Shown: positions 53,187 through 64,000, counted from the first letter of the stretch. The stretch: 64,000 bases of DNA from Chthoniobacterales bacterium (GCA_039930045.1 JBDSQB010000018.1:1-64000), one strand, 5' to 3'. Notes: a model not told the origin generated them from the letters alone. A program made the numbers and translations.

Positions 53187-53210
53187 AGTCGACTCCAACT
53201 CGAATGCAAA
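53186..53210 (+). repeat. 25-bp intergenic repeat, copy 2
   Basis: Starts at the last base of the ABC-exporter stop codon and ends 4 bp before the acetyltransferase start. It agrees with the minus-strand sequence at 49388-49412 at 23 of 25 positions. Both copies directly follow a TAG stop. Confidence 0.5.
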
Positions 53211-53214
53211 ATTT

Positions 53215-53796
53215 ATGAACATCCTGCCCAACCGACATGTTGAAGATGATTGGTACTCCAAGCCCGTGCCCGAAAACATCGTCTGGGGCGAGCGGCTTTA
53301 CCTCGAAACGGCTCAGGTTTTCCGCCAGTTCAAGAGCCTGCTCACTCCAGCCGTCGAGATCGGAAACGACGTTTCCATTTACGCCGGCTGCTCGTTTGCT
53401 CTCGGGCCAAAAGGGCGTTGTTCCATCGGCGATTTCAGCCTCGTCAATGGCGCGCTGATCATGGCTGAGGAGGAAATCACCATTGGAAAACATTGCCTGA
53501 TTAGTTGGAACGTCGGGCTGGCCGATAGCGACTTCCATCCGATTGATCCGGCATTGCGGCTCCAGGACACCATCGCTTGCAGCGTTTATTATCCCAATAA
53601 ACCGGCGCGTCCGAAGATCGAGACGCGGCCCATTCACATCTGCGACAACGTCTGGATCGGCATGAATGCGGTCATTTTGAAAGGCGTCACCATCGGCGAA
53701 AACTCCATTGTTGCCGCCGGTTCGGTCGTCACCAAAGACGTGCCGCCCAACACCATCGTCGCCGGCAACCCCGCCCGCATCGTCAAAGAATTATGA
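53215..53796 (+). CDS. Hexapeptide-repeat O-acetyltransferase
   Basis: 193 residues from the ATG at 53215. The left-handed beta-helix is built from hexapeptide turns ([70 protein letters not shown] in approximate register). It ends with the family signature [21 protein letters not shown], shown in part. A catalytic His is likely in SDFHPID. Related enzymes acetylate sugars in capsules and O-antigens using acetyl-CoA. Its stop overlaps the next glycosyltransferase start by ATGA, so the two are translated together. Confidence 0.88.
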   Translation: MNILPNRHVEDDWYSKPVPENIVWGERLYLETAQVFRQFKSLLTPAVEIGNDVSIYAGCSFALGPKGRCSIGDFSLVNGALIMAEEEITIGKHCLISWNVGLADSDFHPIDPALRLQDTIACSVYYPNKPARPKIETRPIHICDNVWIGMNAVILKGVTIGENSIVAAGSVVTKDVPPNTIVAGNPARIVKEL

Positions 53797-54971
53797 GCCG
53801 AAAGAAAATCATCGTCATGGGTTTCATGGGGAATTGTCCCATCGCCGGCGTCATCTGGCAGCACATCCATTACATCGTCGGCCTGCAGGAACTCGGGCAC
53901 GAAGTTTATTACATCGAGGACTCGGCGCGCATCCCATACAACCCGGTGGACTTCGATACGACTGAGGACACGACTTATGCGGGGCAGGTGCTCGACACGC
54001 TGGCGAAACGCTACGGCTTCGACGGGCGCTGGTCGTTTTGCCCGAGGTATTTGCCCGATCCGGCGGCGGGAACGCTTGGTTTGTCGCTGGCTCGGATCAA
54101 GGAACTTTACGTCGAGGCCGATGCGATTCTGAACGTCTGCGGCTCGCAGGAATTCAATGAGGATCTGCTGAAAAGCGACCGCATTCTCTACGTCGAAAGC
54201 GACCCTGGCGTGGAGCAAATCAAGGTCGATCAAGGCAGCCAGAACACCCTCGATTATCTCCAGCGCCATCACGCGCTTTTCACGTTCGGCGAGAACATTG
54301 GAACTTCCGAGTTTCCGGTTCCGCTTCACGGTTTGAAGTGGCTCCCGACCCGCCAGCCGGTGGTAACGAGTCTGTGGTATCAGCCCGATCTGCCGGGGCC
54401 AGACGCAGTTTTCACGTCAGTGGCCAACTGGTCCACCAGCGGTAAGAAAGACATTCAGTGGAATGGTGAAAACTATCTCTGGAGCAAGTCGCTGGAGTTT
54501 ATGAAATTTTCCTCGGCACCGGTGGCGAGTGGAGAGTCGTTTCAACTCGCTACGGACATCAAAAACCCAGTCGAGCGCGATCTGTTTCTGAGCCAAAACT
54601 GGTCGCTGGTCCTGCCGCATTTGCTCAGCTCGGACTACGATTCCTATGTGCGCTACATCCAGGGCAGCAAGGGTGAATTCACCGTCGCCAAAGACCAATA
54701 TGTGCGGCTAAACACGGGCTGGTTTAGCGACCGCACGGCGTGTTATCTGGCGAGTGGACGGCCTGCGATCACGCAGGAAACCGGGTTTACGAAACACTAC
54801 GGAAACGCGGGCGGATTGTTTGCCTACTCGACCGTCGAGGAAATCGTCGAGGCCGTGCGCGAGATTAATTCCGACTACAAAAAGCACTGTCGGCTCGCTT
54901 ACGAACTGGCCTGCGAGGTGTTTGAAGCCCGCAAAGTGCTCGCCTCGCTTTTGGAGCGCGCGGGCGTTTAA
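53793..54971 (+). CDS. Putative glycosyltransferase
   Basis: 392 residues, start coupled to the acetyltransferase (ATGA). The N-terminal strand-loop [20 protein letters not shown] and the [15 protein letters not shown] turn resemble GT-B enzymes. The C-terminal half has [20 protein letters not shown] and [20 protein letters not shown], like the CgeB/GT1-type donor domain. No membrane segments. The acceptor and donor sugars cannot be read from the sequence. Together with the ABC exporter and the acetyltransferase it forms a small surface-glycan set. After its stop comes repeat array B. Confidence 0.75.
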   Translation: MSRKKIIVMGFMGNCPIAGVIWQHIHYIVGLQELGHEVYYIEDSARIPYNPVDFDTTEDTTYAGQVLDTLAKRYGFDGRWSFCPRYLPDPAAGTLGLSLARIKELYVEADAILNVCGSQEFNEDLLKSDRILYVESDPGVEQIKVDQGSQNTLDYLQRHHALFTFGENIGTSEFPVPLHGLKWLPTRQPVVTSLWYQPDLPGPDAVFTSVANWSTSGKKDIQWNGENYLWSKSLEFMKFSSAPVASGESFQLATDIKNPVERDLFLSQNWSLVLPHLLSSDYDSYVRYIQGSKGEFTVAKDQYVRLNTGWFSDRTACYLASGRPAITQETGFTKHYGNAGGLFAYSTVEEIVEAVREINSDYKKHCRLAYELACEVFEARKVLASLLERAGV

Positions 54972-54999
54972 ATCCGATTCAGCGACTTCTGTAAGTCGT

Positions 55000-55247
55000 T
55001 GAGGATCAAAAGGATTTGCCAAACAGACTGGGTTGGATCGCAAACAACTCGTGGTAAACCATCAACAGACAGTGGGATGGCGCAACCATCCAAGGGGAGA
55101 GTCAGTCTGACCTCGGTGGGAGTGCCTGCAACCGAGGCTGGAGGCACTTTACGGATAGCTGGAGCCGCTCCAACCCTGGCTGGAGAGTAAACAGACCTGT
55201 CTGAAGCGACTCGGACATCCCGGAGACAGGCTCCATCCTTGAGGAAT
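55000..55247. repeat. Degenerate 21-bp tandem repeat array B
   Basis: The 306 bp between the glycosyltransferase and sufT stops hold no gene. Words related to GCTGGAG start at 55116 (GTGGGAG), 55137, 55158, 55179, 55200 (TCTGAAG) and 55221 (CGGAGAC), that is exactly every 21 bp. The same phase extends back, degenerately, to 55011, 55032, 55053, 55074 and 55095. On the minus strand the period shows as seven-codon units of the type LQPGLER / LQLSVKC / LQPRLQA, but the frame has no support as a protein. The period equals that of array A at 15301-15747. Confidence 0.75.
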
Positions 55248-55277
55248 TATGCTCGTCGCCGCCGCGAAAAGCCGCAC

Positions 55278-55829
55278 TCAGATCATGCCCAGCTTCATCT
55301 TGCCGACTTCGCTGATCATGTGCTGATTCCATGGTGGATCCCAGACGAGAATGACTTCCGCTTCGTCCACTCCGGGAACGCTGACGACGCGACTGCGGGC
55401 GTCCTCGGCGATGGTCGGGCCCATGCCGCAGCCGGGAGCGGTGAGAGTCATCTTGATCTCGACTTTGGTTTTAGCCTCGTCGGTTTTCAAAATCTGGCAG
55501 TCGTAAACCAGCCCGAGATCGACAATGTTCACCGGAATTTCCGGGTCATAGACGTTCTTGAGCTGGTCCCAGACTTTCTCGGTATCGACTTCGCCCTCGT
55601 ATTGGGGAGCTTCTTCGGTGGCAATTTTTTGAGCCAGATCGATGCCCAAGGCGTCGGCGTCGATGTCGGCAATGCGGGCCAGACCCTGCTCCGACGCGAC
55701 GGTGTAAGTGCCTCCGAGCGATTGAGTGATGTAAACACGGCTGCCTTCGAGCAGAGTGATTTTATCGCCGCTGGGAATGCGGACAGCAGGTGTGTCGCGG
55801 GAAAGGAGAATTTCTTGGTTGGAATCCAT
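55278..55829 (-). CDS. sufT: SufT-type Fe-S assembly protein (MIP18/DUF59)
   Basis: 183 residues. The N-terminal ~90 residues (EGSRVYITQSLGGTYTVASE) are the extension found in SufT proteins. The C-terminal MIP18/DUF59 domain has VYDPEIPVNIVDLGLVYDC with the usual acidic DPEIPVNI motif, the conserved Cys in TLTAPGCGMGP, and the end VILVWDPPWNQHMIS. It helps Fe-S clusters mature or reach target enzymes. It lies 5 nt after the IscU-like gene at the end of the ftsH-rhodanese-iscU-sufT run. The sufBCDS core genes are not in the window. Confidence 0.92.
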   Translation of the reverse strand: MDSNQEILLSRDTPAVRIPSGDKITLLEGSRVYITQSLGGTYTVASEQGLARIADIDADALGIDLAQKIATEEAPQYEGEVDTEKVWDQLKNVYDPEIPVNIVDLGLVYDCQILKTDEAKTKVEIKMTLTAPGCGMGPTIAEDARSRVVSVPGVDEAEVILVWDPPWNQHMISEVGKMKLGMI

Positions 55830-55834
55830 GGATG

Positions 55835-56323
55835 CTAGGAGTTGAGGACGACTTTGAGTTTTTTGTCGGAGGAAGTTCCAGCGGAGAGCTGGCCGAAAAG
55901 GGTGGGGGAATTGGCGGGAGCCGGAGTTTGAGCCGCCTCAGGGGCGAGCGCGTTGCGCAGGGCACCTTCGACGAGCTGGGCGCAATGGATTTTCATCGGT
56001 GGCAATGGACCCAGCGGAGCGGAAAGATCGGAGCCGTTGAGAGCCAGCGCCTCGTCGATGGATTTGCCGCGGAGCATCTCGGTCGCGACGCTGGCGACGG
56101 CGATGGCGGTCTCGCAGCCGAAAGTCTGAAAGCTGGCGCGGTCGATGACTTTCCGACCGTTTTCCTCGCGGAATTTCACCCACATCCGCAGCATGTCGCC
56201 GCAATCGGCGCTGCCCACGGTGCCGATGGCGTCGGCATTGGCGATTTCCCCGACGTTTTGCGGGTTGCGCGTAGCGGCTTCGAGCCGGTCGTTGAAGGTT
56301 TCGTTGTCGGATGGAGCGGACAT
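55835..56323 (-). CDS. Fe-S cluster scaffold protein, IscU/SufU/NifU-N type
   Basis: 162 residues from the ATG at 56323; the frame is open farther upstream but that part overlaps the rhodanese gene. The three cluster-binding cysteines are in place: SADCGDMLRMWVKF, FQTFGCETAIAVAS and MKIHCAQLVEGAL. The body is the standard ~125 residues, with an added Ala/Pro-rich and Ser/Lys-rich C-terminal tail of ~35 residues. It is the scaffold on which a cysteine desulfurase builds clusters. It sits between the rhodanese-like gene (22 nt upstream) and sufT (5 nt downstream). Confidence 0.93.
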   Translation of the reverse strand: MSAPSDNETFNDRLEAATRNPQNVGEIANADAIGTVGSADCGDMLRMWVKFREENGRKVIDRASFQTFGCETAIAVASVATEMLRGKSIDEALALNGSDLSAPLGPLPPMKIHCAQLVEGALRNALAPEAAQTPAPANSPTLFGQLSAGTSSDKKLKVVLNS

Positions 56324-56345
56324 AGCAATGGAACTCGAATGAGGT

Positions 56346-56885
56346 TTATTCCAAATGATAGCGGGGCAGATCGGGATTGATCTGCTCGCTCCAGGCGTCG
56401 ATACCGCCGGTGAGTCCACGCACGTTGTTGAAGCCATGACCTTGAAAATAAGCGGCGGCGTCGAGGGTCCGTTTGCCCTGATGATCGACGATGACCAGCA
56501 AGGCGTCTTTGTCCCAAGTGGACGTGATTTCCGCGAGCAACTCCTGGCTGAAAAGATGCGAGCCCGCGATGTGGACGGCCTCATATTCTTCACGGGTGCG
56601 GATGTCGAGAAACTTGGCTTCGCCTGTCTCCAAGGCCGTAGCCGCGTCGGTTGGGGAAATGAGCGATTTCTCGTCGTCGGCCTGGCTTTTTTCCAAGTAG
56701 TCGATCACTTCCGACACGGAGAGATTTTCGTTCCGATTACAAACGCCAGCAAGCGTCTCGCCAGGCTGAAAGCCGCAACTGCTGCAGCCGCCGATGTGAT
56801 ATTGCCGAAAGAGCGCCCGTTGCGCGCCTGGATAAACCTCCAGAAGCTCGGCCATCGTGAGGTCGGGATGAATCGTCGAAGTCAT
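56346..56885 (-). CDS. DUF1858-like plus rhodanese-like protein without catalytic Cys
   Basis: 179 residues. The N-terminal ~65 residues look like a DUF1858-type domain with IGGCSSCGFQPGETLAGVC. The rhodanese domain (~78-172) has KFLDIRTREEYEAVHIAGSHL and LTGGIDAW. The active-site loop, normally C-x-x-G-x-R-S, reads DHQGKRT, so Asp replaces the sulfur-carrying Cys. The only cysteines lie in the first domain, where the CSSC could carry sulfur or metal. It starts 6 nt after ftsH and precedes the scaffold gene, which suggests a role in Fe-S assembly rather than plain sulfur transfer. Confidence 0.87.
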   Translation of the reverse strand: MTSTIHPDLTMAELLEVYPGAQRALFRQYHIGGCSSCGFQPGETLAGVCNRNENLSVSEVIDYLEKSQADDEKSLISPTDAATALETGEAKFLDIRTREEYEAVHIAGSHLFSQELLAEITSTWDKDALLVIVDHQGKRTLDAAAYFQGHGFNNVRGLTGGIDAWSEQINPDLPRYHLE

Positions 56886-56891
56886 CGAACT

Positions 56892-58922
56892 TTAAGCCGG
56901 TTGGCCGGTCATGCCGCCCGGAAAATCGGGTGCGATTACGATCTCAGGCGGTGAGGTGCGGGAGGGCTTGTCATCACCACCCAGTGGCGTGCCGGTGATC
57001 GGTGGCGGCGGATTTCTCATCGAACCGGTTTCGACGATGTCACGAGTCTGCTCACCAGTGAGCGTTTCGAATTCGAGCAAGGCCTTGGCGATGATTTCAA
57101 GTTTGTCGCGATGCTTGGTGATGAGTTCCTCGGCTTTCGCATAGGCATCGTCGCAGAGCTTGCGGACTTCCAAATCGATCTCCAACGCGGTGGCTTCGGA
57201 GTAATTCCGGGGTTTGCCCATGCCGCCCATGAAGGAGGATTCGTCGCTGTCGCTGTAGCCGACCATGCCCATTTTTTCGCTCATGCCCCAGTCGCAAACC
57301 ATCTTGCGAGCCATCGCGGTGGCCTGGCGAATGTCGCCGCTGGCTCCGTTCGTGATGTCTCCGAAAATGAGTTGTTCGGCAATACGTCCACCCATCGTCA
57401 TGATGAGGCTTTCGAGCAACTCTTGTTTGCGGCTGGTGTATTTGTCCTCCAGCGGCAGGAACATGGTCACTCCAAGGGCTGGTCCGCGTGGGATGATCGT
57501 GACCTTGTGCAGCGGCTCGACATGCTTCAGGAGAATGCCCAACAAAGCGTGGCCCGCTTCATGGTAGGCTGTGTTTTCCTTTTCCTTGTTGCTCATGGCG
57601 AGACTGCGGCGCTCGCGTCCGAAACGGACTTTGTCGCGGGCTTCCTCCAGCTCGGAAAGGGTGATGGCTTTCAATCCACGGCGCGCGGCCAGGAGAGCGG
57701 CTTCGTTGATGACGTTGGCGAGTTCGGCTCCAGAGAAGCCGGGAGTGCCGCGGGCGACGGTGTCGAGTTGCGTGCCTTCGGCGATTTTCACCTTTTTGGC
57801 GTGAACCCGCAGGATTTCCTCGCGTCCTTTCACATCGGGCAGCGGCACCACCACCTGGCGGTCGAAACGGCCCGGACGCAGCAGAGCGGGATCGAGCACG
57901 TCGGCCCGGTTGGTCGCAGCGATAATGATGACGCCTTCCTGCGCGTCGAAGCCGTCCATTTCGACTAACATCGCATTCAAAGTCTGCTCACGCTCGTCGT
58001 GCCCGCCGCCCATGCCATGTCCGCGGTGGCGACCGACGGCGTCAATCTCGTCGATAAAGATCAAACATGGAGCCGATTTGCGGCCTTGCTCAAACATGTC
58101 GCGAACGCGCGAGGCACCGACACCAACAAACATTTCCACAAAGTCCGAGCCGCTGATGCTGAAAAATGGCACGTCGGCCTCACCGGCAATGGCGCGGGCG
58201 AGCAGGGTTTTGCCCGTGCCCGGAGAGCCGACCATGAGCACGCCCTTCGGAATGTGACCGCCCAATTTCTGAAACTTCTTTGGGTCTTTCAGAAACTCGA
58301 CGATTTCGGAGACTTCCTCCTTGGCTTCCTCGACGCCAGCAACGTCCTTGAAGGTGATTTTGTTCTTCTCGCGAGCGAGCATCCGAGCCTTCGATTTGCC
58401 GAAATTCATCGCGCCTTTGCCTGCCATTTTGATCTGCTGGCGGAAGAGGAAATAGAGCACGAGGAGGAAGATCGCGATGGGTAAAAAGCTGACCAGCGCC
58501 GAGGCGAGAACGTTGTTTTGCTCCTGAATATCGACCTTGTAGCCAGCGTCCTTGATTTGCTGTTCCAGATTGCGATTCACATCGAACAGGACCCGCGTCT
58601 TGAACTCCGTCGGGAGCACTTTGCTCGGAGTCGTGGTCGTCTCATTTTGGGCAAAATAACCGTGGATATATTGCGTGCTGCGGCCTTGCTCGACCACGAG
58701 TTCGATGGGGAGATTTCGGTCAAAGGCACCCGCTTTCAGACGCTCCTCGAATTGATAGTATTTCAACTCCTGCACATTGGCGAGTGGACGGAAGAGCAGC
58801 GCACCGCCGATGAGGGCAAAAGCGAGAGCGAAAAGAATGATCCCGCGCCAGTTGAAATTGGGATCCGGTGAAGGGGTGCGGTTACGATTTTCCTTGGGTC
58901 CGCGAGAGTCGTTGTTGGACAT
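56892..58922 (-). CDS. ftsH: ATP-dependent zinc metalloprotease FtsH
   Basis: 676 residues from the ATG at 58922. Two membrane helices ([17 protein letters not shown] and [19 protein letters not shown]) flank a periplasmic domain. The AAA domain has Walker A GSPGTGKT, Walker [12 protein letters not shown], the pore motif FVGVGASRV and the second region of homology [20 protein letters not shown]. The zinc protease site is [11 protein letters not shown] (HExxH), with a third ligand in the later DIRQATAMA region. It degrades misfolded membrane proteins and regulatory proteins. The C-terminal tail is Pro/Gly-rich. The rhodanese gene begins 6 nt after its stop. Confidence 0.96.
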   Translation of the reverse strand: MSNNDSRGPKENRNRTPSPDPNFNWRGIILFALAFALIGGALLFRPLANVQELKYYQFEERLKAGAFDRNLPIELVVEQGRSTQYIHGYFAQNETTTTPSKVLPTEFKTRVLFDVNRNLEQQIKDAGYKVDIQEQNNVLASALVSFLPIAIFLLVLYFLFRQQIKMAGKGAMNFGKSKARMLAREKNKITFKDVAGVEEAKEEVSEIVEFLKDPKKFQKLGGHIPKGVLMVGSPGTGKTLLARAIAGEADVPFFSISGSDFVEMFVGVGASRVRDMFEQGRKSAPCLIFIDEIDAVGRHRGHGMGGGHDEREQTLNAMLVEMDGFDAQEGVIIIAATNRADVLDPALLRPGRFDRQVVVPLPDVKGREEILRVHAKKVKIAEGTQLDTVARGTPGFSGAELANVINEAALLAARRGLKAITLSELEEARDKVRFGRERRSLAMSNKEKENTAYHEAGHALLGILLKHVEPLHKVTIIPRGPALGVTMFLPLEDKYTSRKQELLESLIMTMGGRIAEQLIFGDITNGASGDIRQATAMARKMVCDWGMSEKMGMVGYSDSDESSFMGGMGKPRNYSEATALEIDLEVRKLCDDAYAKAEELITKHRDKLEIIAKALLEFETLTGEQTRDIVETGSMRNPPPPITGTPLGGDDKPSRTSPPEIVIAPDFPGGMTGQPA

Positions 58923-59017
58923 GATTTTAGTTCGACAGGGTATCACATCGGTTTGCTCAATGCAAAACCGGCGGGTCTGATTTCACCTGAAGTCGACGCA
59001 AAGAAAAAACGGATAAT

Positions 59018-59776
59018 TTACTTAACGCCAGCCGCTGCTGCCGTCACCGACGCCACGGTGTATTCGCGGTTCAGCCGAGCAATGAATGTGGCTGGAATCG
59101 CCGCCGGGCAAACCGCCTCACACTCGTAATGGTTGCTGCAATTTCCGAAGCCCTCGGCATCCATTTGCTCGACCATTTTCAGCACGCGCCGCTTGCGCTC
59201 TGGCTGGCCTTGTGGGAGCAGGCTGAGGTGGCTGACTTTGGCCGCCGTGAAGAGCATCGCGGATGAGTTCGGGCAGGCCGCCACGCAGGCACCGCAACCG
59301 ATGCAAGCCGCCGCATCCATGGATTCATCGGCGTCTTCCTTGCTGATCGGGACCGAATTGGCATCGGGCGCGGAACCGGTGCGGGCGGTAATGTAACCGC
59401 CGGCCTGAATGATGCGGTCGAGCGACTTGCGATCGACCACCAGATCCTTCAGGATTTTGAACGCCTTCCCGCGAAACGGCTCGATGAAAATCGTGTCGCC
59501 GTCCTGAAAATTCCGCATGTAAACCTGGCACGTCGTCCCGCGCTTCGGACCATGGGCGACACCGTTAATGACGAGCGAGCAAGCGCCGCAAATGCCTTCG
59601 CGACAGTCGTGGTCGAAGGCAATCGGGTCGTCTTTTTTCAGAATCAGACACTCGTTCACGATGTCCAGCATCTCCAGGAATGAAGCTTCCGCTGGAATGT
59701 TTTGCGCGGGATATTCCTTGAGAACACCTTCTAACTCCGGGCTTTTTTGCCGCCACACTTTGAGGGTAAAATTCAT
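59018..59776 (-). CDS. sdhB: Succinate dehydrogenase iron-sulfur subunit
   Basis: 252 residues. The [2Fe-2S] ligands are in [11 protein letters not shown] with a later Cys in TTCQVYM. The C-terminal ferredoxin domain has [14 protein letters not shown] and [15 protein letters not shown], with Cys ligands for the [4Fe-4S] and [3Fe-4S] centres. It passes electrons from the flavoprotein to the quinone site in the membrane subunit. Last gene of sdhC-sdhA-sdhB, starting 5 nt after sdhA. The residues fit the non-classical (b558/Wolinella-like) subgroup. Confidence 0.95.
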   Translation of the reverse strand: MNFTLKVWRQKSPELEGVLKEYPAQNIPAEASFLEMLDIVNECLILKKDDPIAFDHDCREGICGACSLVINGVAHGPKRGTTCQVYMRNFQDGDTIFIEPFRGKAFKILKDLVVDRKSLDRIIQAGGYITARTGSAPDANSVPISKEDADESMDAAACIGCGACVAACPNSSAMLFTAAKVSHLSLLPQGQPERKRRVLKMVEQMDAEGFGNCSNHYECEAVCPAAIPATFIARLNREYTVASVTAAAAGVK

Positions 59777-59781
59777 GACAG

Positions 59782-61698
<1,917 letters not shown>

Positions 61699-61703
61699 GG
61701 TGA

Positions 61704-62447
61704 TCAGTGAAGTGGGGACCAGGAGGGCAGACCTTGCAGATGCAAAAGAACGGAAACCGGAATGCTGATGAAGCCCAATGCGATGGCGATGGAGAGGAAT
61801 TTCCCGCCGTTGTCCACGAGGTTGATGACGGGGCGGCTCTTGATTCCCAAGGTTTGAATGGAACTCGAAATGCCGTGTTTCAAGTGCATCCCGAGCAGGG
61901 CGACGCCCAGAATGTAGAAAGCGGAAATGGCGGGATTGCTGAAGCCCAAAATCATTCGCGAGTAAACGTCCGGATGCCCTGCGGGATCGACGAGGGTTTT
62001 ATAAACCGGATGAAAAACGATCAGCGTGAAATGCAGCACGTGATAGATCACGAAACAAAGAACGGTGATTCCGCTCAGAGCCATCCAGCGCGAGGCGGCG
62101 GTGGATTTCTGAGGAGTGACCTTGGAGTATTTGGCGGGACGCGCCTTTCGGTTTTCGATGACCAAGGCAATCGTGGTGATGATGTGGACTACGAAAATAA
62201 AGAGGAGTCCCAGTCGGATGATCCAGAGAAGGGGGCCGAGCGACTGGAGTTTGGCGGCGTAGTTGTTAAAGATTTCCTTGTCCGGCAGAAAGAACTGGAG
62301 GTTGCCCACCAAGTGGCCCATGACGAACCCGAGAAGTCCGAGCCCCGTCAGTGCCACGATCCATTTCCGTCCAATGGAAGACGTGGCAAAACTCAGCAAC
62401 GGGGACTTGGCGAAACTTCCGAGTGAGGACGTGGAGGGAACCGGCAT
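61704..62447 (-). CDS. sdhC: Succinate dehydrogenase cytochrome b558 subunit
   Basis: 247 residues with five membrane helices, the single-subunit di-heme anchor of the B. subtilis/Bacteroidota class, so no sdhD is expected. Heme-ligand candidates are the His residues in [34 protein letters not shown] and GMHLKHGI. The start is ATG at 62447, and a consensus -35 TTGACA lies 29 bp upstream on the minus strand (62481-62476) with only a weak -10 (TACTCT). First gene of the sdhCAB operon. It anchors SdhAB and reduces menaquinone or ubiquinone. Confidence 0.92.
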   Translation of the reverse strand: MPVPSTSSLGSFAKSPLLSFATSSIGRKWIVALTGLGLLGFVMGHLVGNLQFFLPDKEIFNNYAAKLQSLGPLLWIIRLGLLFIFVVHIITTIALVIENRKARPAKYSKVTPQKSTAASRWMALSGITVLCFVIYHVLHFTLIVFHPVYKTLVDPAGHPDVYSRMILGFSNPAISAFYILGVALLGMHLKHGISSSIQTLGIKSRPVINLVDNGGKFLSIAIALGFISIPVSVLLHLQGLPSWSPLH

Positions 62448-62495
62448 GGCAGCAGAGTATTAATTTTGCTAATATTGTCAATGTTTCGGGAAAGC

Positions 62496-64000
62496 TTATT
62501 TGGGGACGTCGAGTGCCAGCGCCATGGCTTGGGTTTCGGTGAGACTTTTTGCGAGATAACTCCAGATGAGCTGTAGCTCCGGACCGGGTGGCTGCGGGGG
62601 CAGGGGACATGATTGCAGATCGCCGAAATGGGCTTCGTTGGCCTCGACGAAGGCGGCGAGCTTTTCCAGACGCTGATCCAGTTCCTTGATAGGCTGGTCA
62701 AATGAGTCGCAGCCGACTGGACTCTCGGCGAGATGCACGGCAATGGCGGTGAGGGCGCGGGTGATGCGTTGATTGTAAGTGGTCAGCGCGGTGCCGCGAT
62801 CCGCCGCCAGCTCGGCGATTCCTGGCTCGGCGAGCAGGCGCTGCAACGAAGTGGAGGCGTAGCGACTGGCGTTTTCCGCCTTGCGTTTGCTGGCGAGAAC
62901 CTCCTCGAAGTCGCTGCTCGGCGCGCTCAGATGGCGGGCGATGGAGGCAAGATAAACCCGGTTTGCGCGAATCGATGCCGCGAGCAGCGTATTGAATTTT
63001 CCACCCTCCCAGATCGGCCAGAAAAGCAGCGCGGCCACCAGGGCCACCGCGCCGCCTGCGGCATTGCAAAGCAGCCGGCTGACCGTGAAATCCAAGTGGA
63101 CCGGGCCGATGGTTTCCGTGAGGAGCACGATCATAATGGTTACAAAAAAGACCGCGCGTCCGTAGCGCAGCTTCACGTAGTAAGCGAAGCCGAACGACAT
63201 CAAACCGGCCAGCCCATCGAGTAGGAGCAGCGGCATTTTGATCCAAAGCAAAGCGCTCCCGAGCAAGCTGCCGGCAAACGTCCCTCCGATGCGCTGCGCC
63301 GCGCGTTCGCGAGTCGAGCCAAAGTCCGGTTGCAGCACGACGACCATCGTAAACGGAATCCAATACCCGTGCGGAATCTGGAACGCCTTGTAAACCGCCA
63401 CGCCGCCCATCATCACCAGCGCCATGCGCAAGGCGTGGCGCACCAGCACGGGATCGACCTGCGACGCGGGGTTCATCCAGACAGCGACGGAGCGGATGGA
63501 TTTCCCACCCAGATCGGGCAGGCGCGAGGGAAATCTGGCCATGCCCTGCGGCCCGTGGTCGATGGTGGTTGCCAGCGTGGCGTCGATCCGCGGAAGGATG
63601 AGCGCGATCTTGCCGAGCGCGTCCTGGAGTTGAGTTAGATCGTTATCTGACGCGTCGGTCGGGGCGATTTGCTCCTCGCAGACGTGGATTAAATGCAGGC
63701 AGCGCTGGATGCGCACCTCGGTCGCGGCGAAATTTTCCGACCGGTGCGAGATCAGAGTGATCGCCACGGAGCGCGCCGTGTCGCTCAGCGCCTTGATGAC
63801 GGAATCCATCGTCGGCAGATGCGGCGCGAACGATGGGGAAGTCATCAGCGGTTCCCAGGCAGCGTGCAATCCGGTCACGCGCATCGCCAGATGCACGACC
63901 TCGCGGCGCATCTCCTCCAGATGCTGGAGCAGGGCAGTGCGGCGCTTGTTTTCGGCGGCGCCGAGAATCACGAAAGTCCGGTCCAGAGCCAGGCGCAGCT
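62496..64000 (-). CDS. FUSC-family inner-membrane protein (C-terminal part)
   Basis: The frame enters from the right edge of the window and ends at 62496, so the N-terminal part is missing (about 500 residues are present). The central membrane block reads HALRMALVMMGGVAVYKAF, IPHGYWIPFTMVVVLQPDFG, TFAGSLLGSALLWIK, then VFFVTIMIVLLTET and GAVALVAALLFWPIWE. The phrase YWIPFTMVVVLQPDFGSTR is the mark of the FUSC/YccS (fusaric-acid-resistance, aromatic-acid efflux) family. Cytoplasmic helical parts lie before and after. The substrate is unknown. Upstream of sdhC on the same strand, 48 bp away. Confidence 0.85.
   Translation of the reverse strand, partial: LRLALDRTFVILGAAENKRRTALLQHLEEMRREVVHLAMRVTGLHAAWEPLMTSPSFAPHLPTMDSVIKALSDTARSVAITLISHRSENFAATEVRIQRCLHLIHVCEEQIAPTDASDNDLTQLQDALGKIALILPRIDATLATTIDHGPQGMARFPSRLPDLGGKSIRSVAVWMNPASQVDPVLVRHALRMALVMMGGVAVYKAFQIPHGYWIPFTMVVVLQPDFGSTRERAAQRIGGTFAGSLLGSALLWIKMPLLLLDGLAGLMSFGFAYYVKLRYGRAVFFVTIMIVLLTETIGPVHLDFTVSRLLCNAAGGAVALVAALLFWPIWEGGKFNTLLAASIRANRVYLASIARHLSAPSSDFEEVLASKRKAENASRYASTSLQRLLAEPGIAELAADRGTALTTYNQRITRALTAIAVHLAESPVGCDSFDQPIKELDQRLEKLAAFVEANEAHFGDLQSCPLPPQPPGPELQLIWSYLAKSLTETQAMALALDVPK

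Noticed and set aside
54999-55332. Short frames on both strands across array B
   Set aside because: They reflect the 21-bp period and have no start signals or known domains.

Overview
The window (about 60% GC) reads as a chromosomal segment of a Verrucomicrobiota bacterium, probably from the Chthoniobacter/Terrimicrobium side of the phylum. This placement is inference. It rests on a Dop plus proteasome-ATPase pair outside Actinobacteria, a cytochrome-b558-type succinate dehydrogenase, bactofilins with zinc ribbons, a secreted protein of short helical W/A repeats, and DUF5069. No phage, insertion sequence, integron or CRISPR array was seen. Apart from two frame-broken genes, everything looks like dense core genome.

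Layout. 1-1.5 kb: end of a secreted ricin-lectin protein and a helical-repeat protein. 1.6-7.1 kb (minus): a cobalamin riboswitch, a BtuB-like TonB receptor, and E1-alpha, E1-beta and E2 of a 2-oxoacid dehydrogenase. 7.2-13.2 kb: CDF metal transporter, secreted peroxiredoxin, glycerol facilitator, AI-2E-family permease, and a leucine-rich-repeat gene split by a frameshift. 13.2-17.1 kb: a TGS-less ThrS, a degenerate 21-bp repeat array, and an MFS exporter. 17.2-21.7 kb: a large hybrid histidine kinase followed by a response regulator. 21.7-24.9 kb: argC-argJ-argB. 24.9-27.4 kb (minus): GbsR-type regulator, membrane protein, TIGR01777 epimerase, DCC-family protein. 27.6-28.9 kb: ECF sigma and anti-sigma.

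28.9-36.1 kb: proteasomal ATPase (ARC/Mpa) and depupylase (Dop) without Pup, PafA or a 20S core nearby, a lipoprotein, then the overlapping tyrA-aroA-cmk-plsC run. 36.1-41.5 kb: esterase, PreA-like flavoprotein, a 53-residue charged protein, an ABC-F ATPase and a secreted beta-structured protein. 41.6-45.3 kb: MacA-like adaptor and two MacB-like permeases with no ATPase. 45.3-49.4 kb: two bactofilins, DUF5069, dienelactone hydrolase and a DEAD-box helicase. 49.4-55.0 kb: a frameshifted gene, two glycosyltransferases, an ABC exporter, an acetyltransferase and tRNA-Lys(UUU). 55.0-55.25 kb: a second 21-bp array. 55.3-58.9 kb (minus): ftsH, a Cys-less rhodanese, an IscU/SufU scaffold and SufT. 59.0-64.0 kb (minus): sdhC-sdhA-sdhB and the C-terminal part of a FUSC-family membrane protein.

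The most unusual signals are the two 21-bp-period intergenic arrays, the isolated ARC-Dop pair whose ATPase lacks the C-terminal proteasome-docking motif, and the B12 riboswitch standing in front of a receptor plus 2-oxoacid dehydrogenase gene run. Also notable are the structure-altered ThrS and the rhodanese that has lost its catalytic cysteine.
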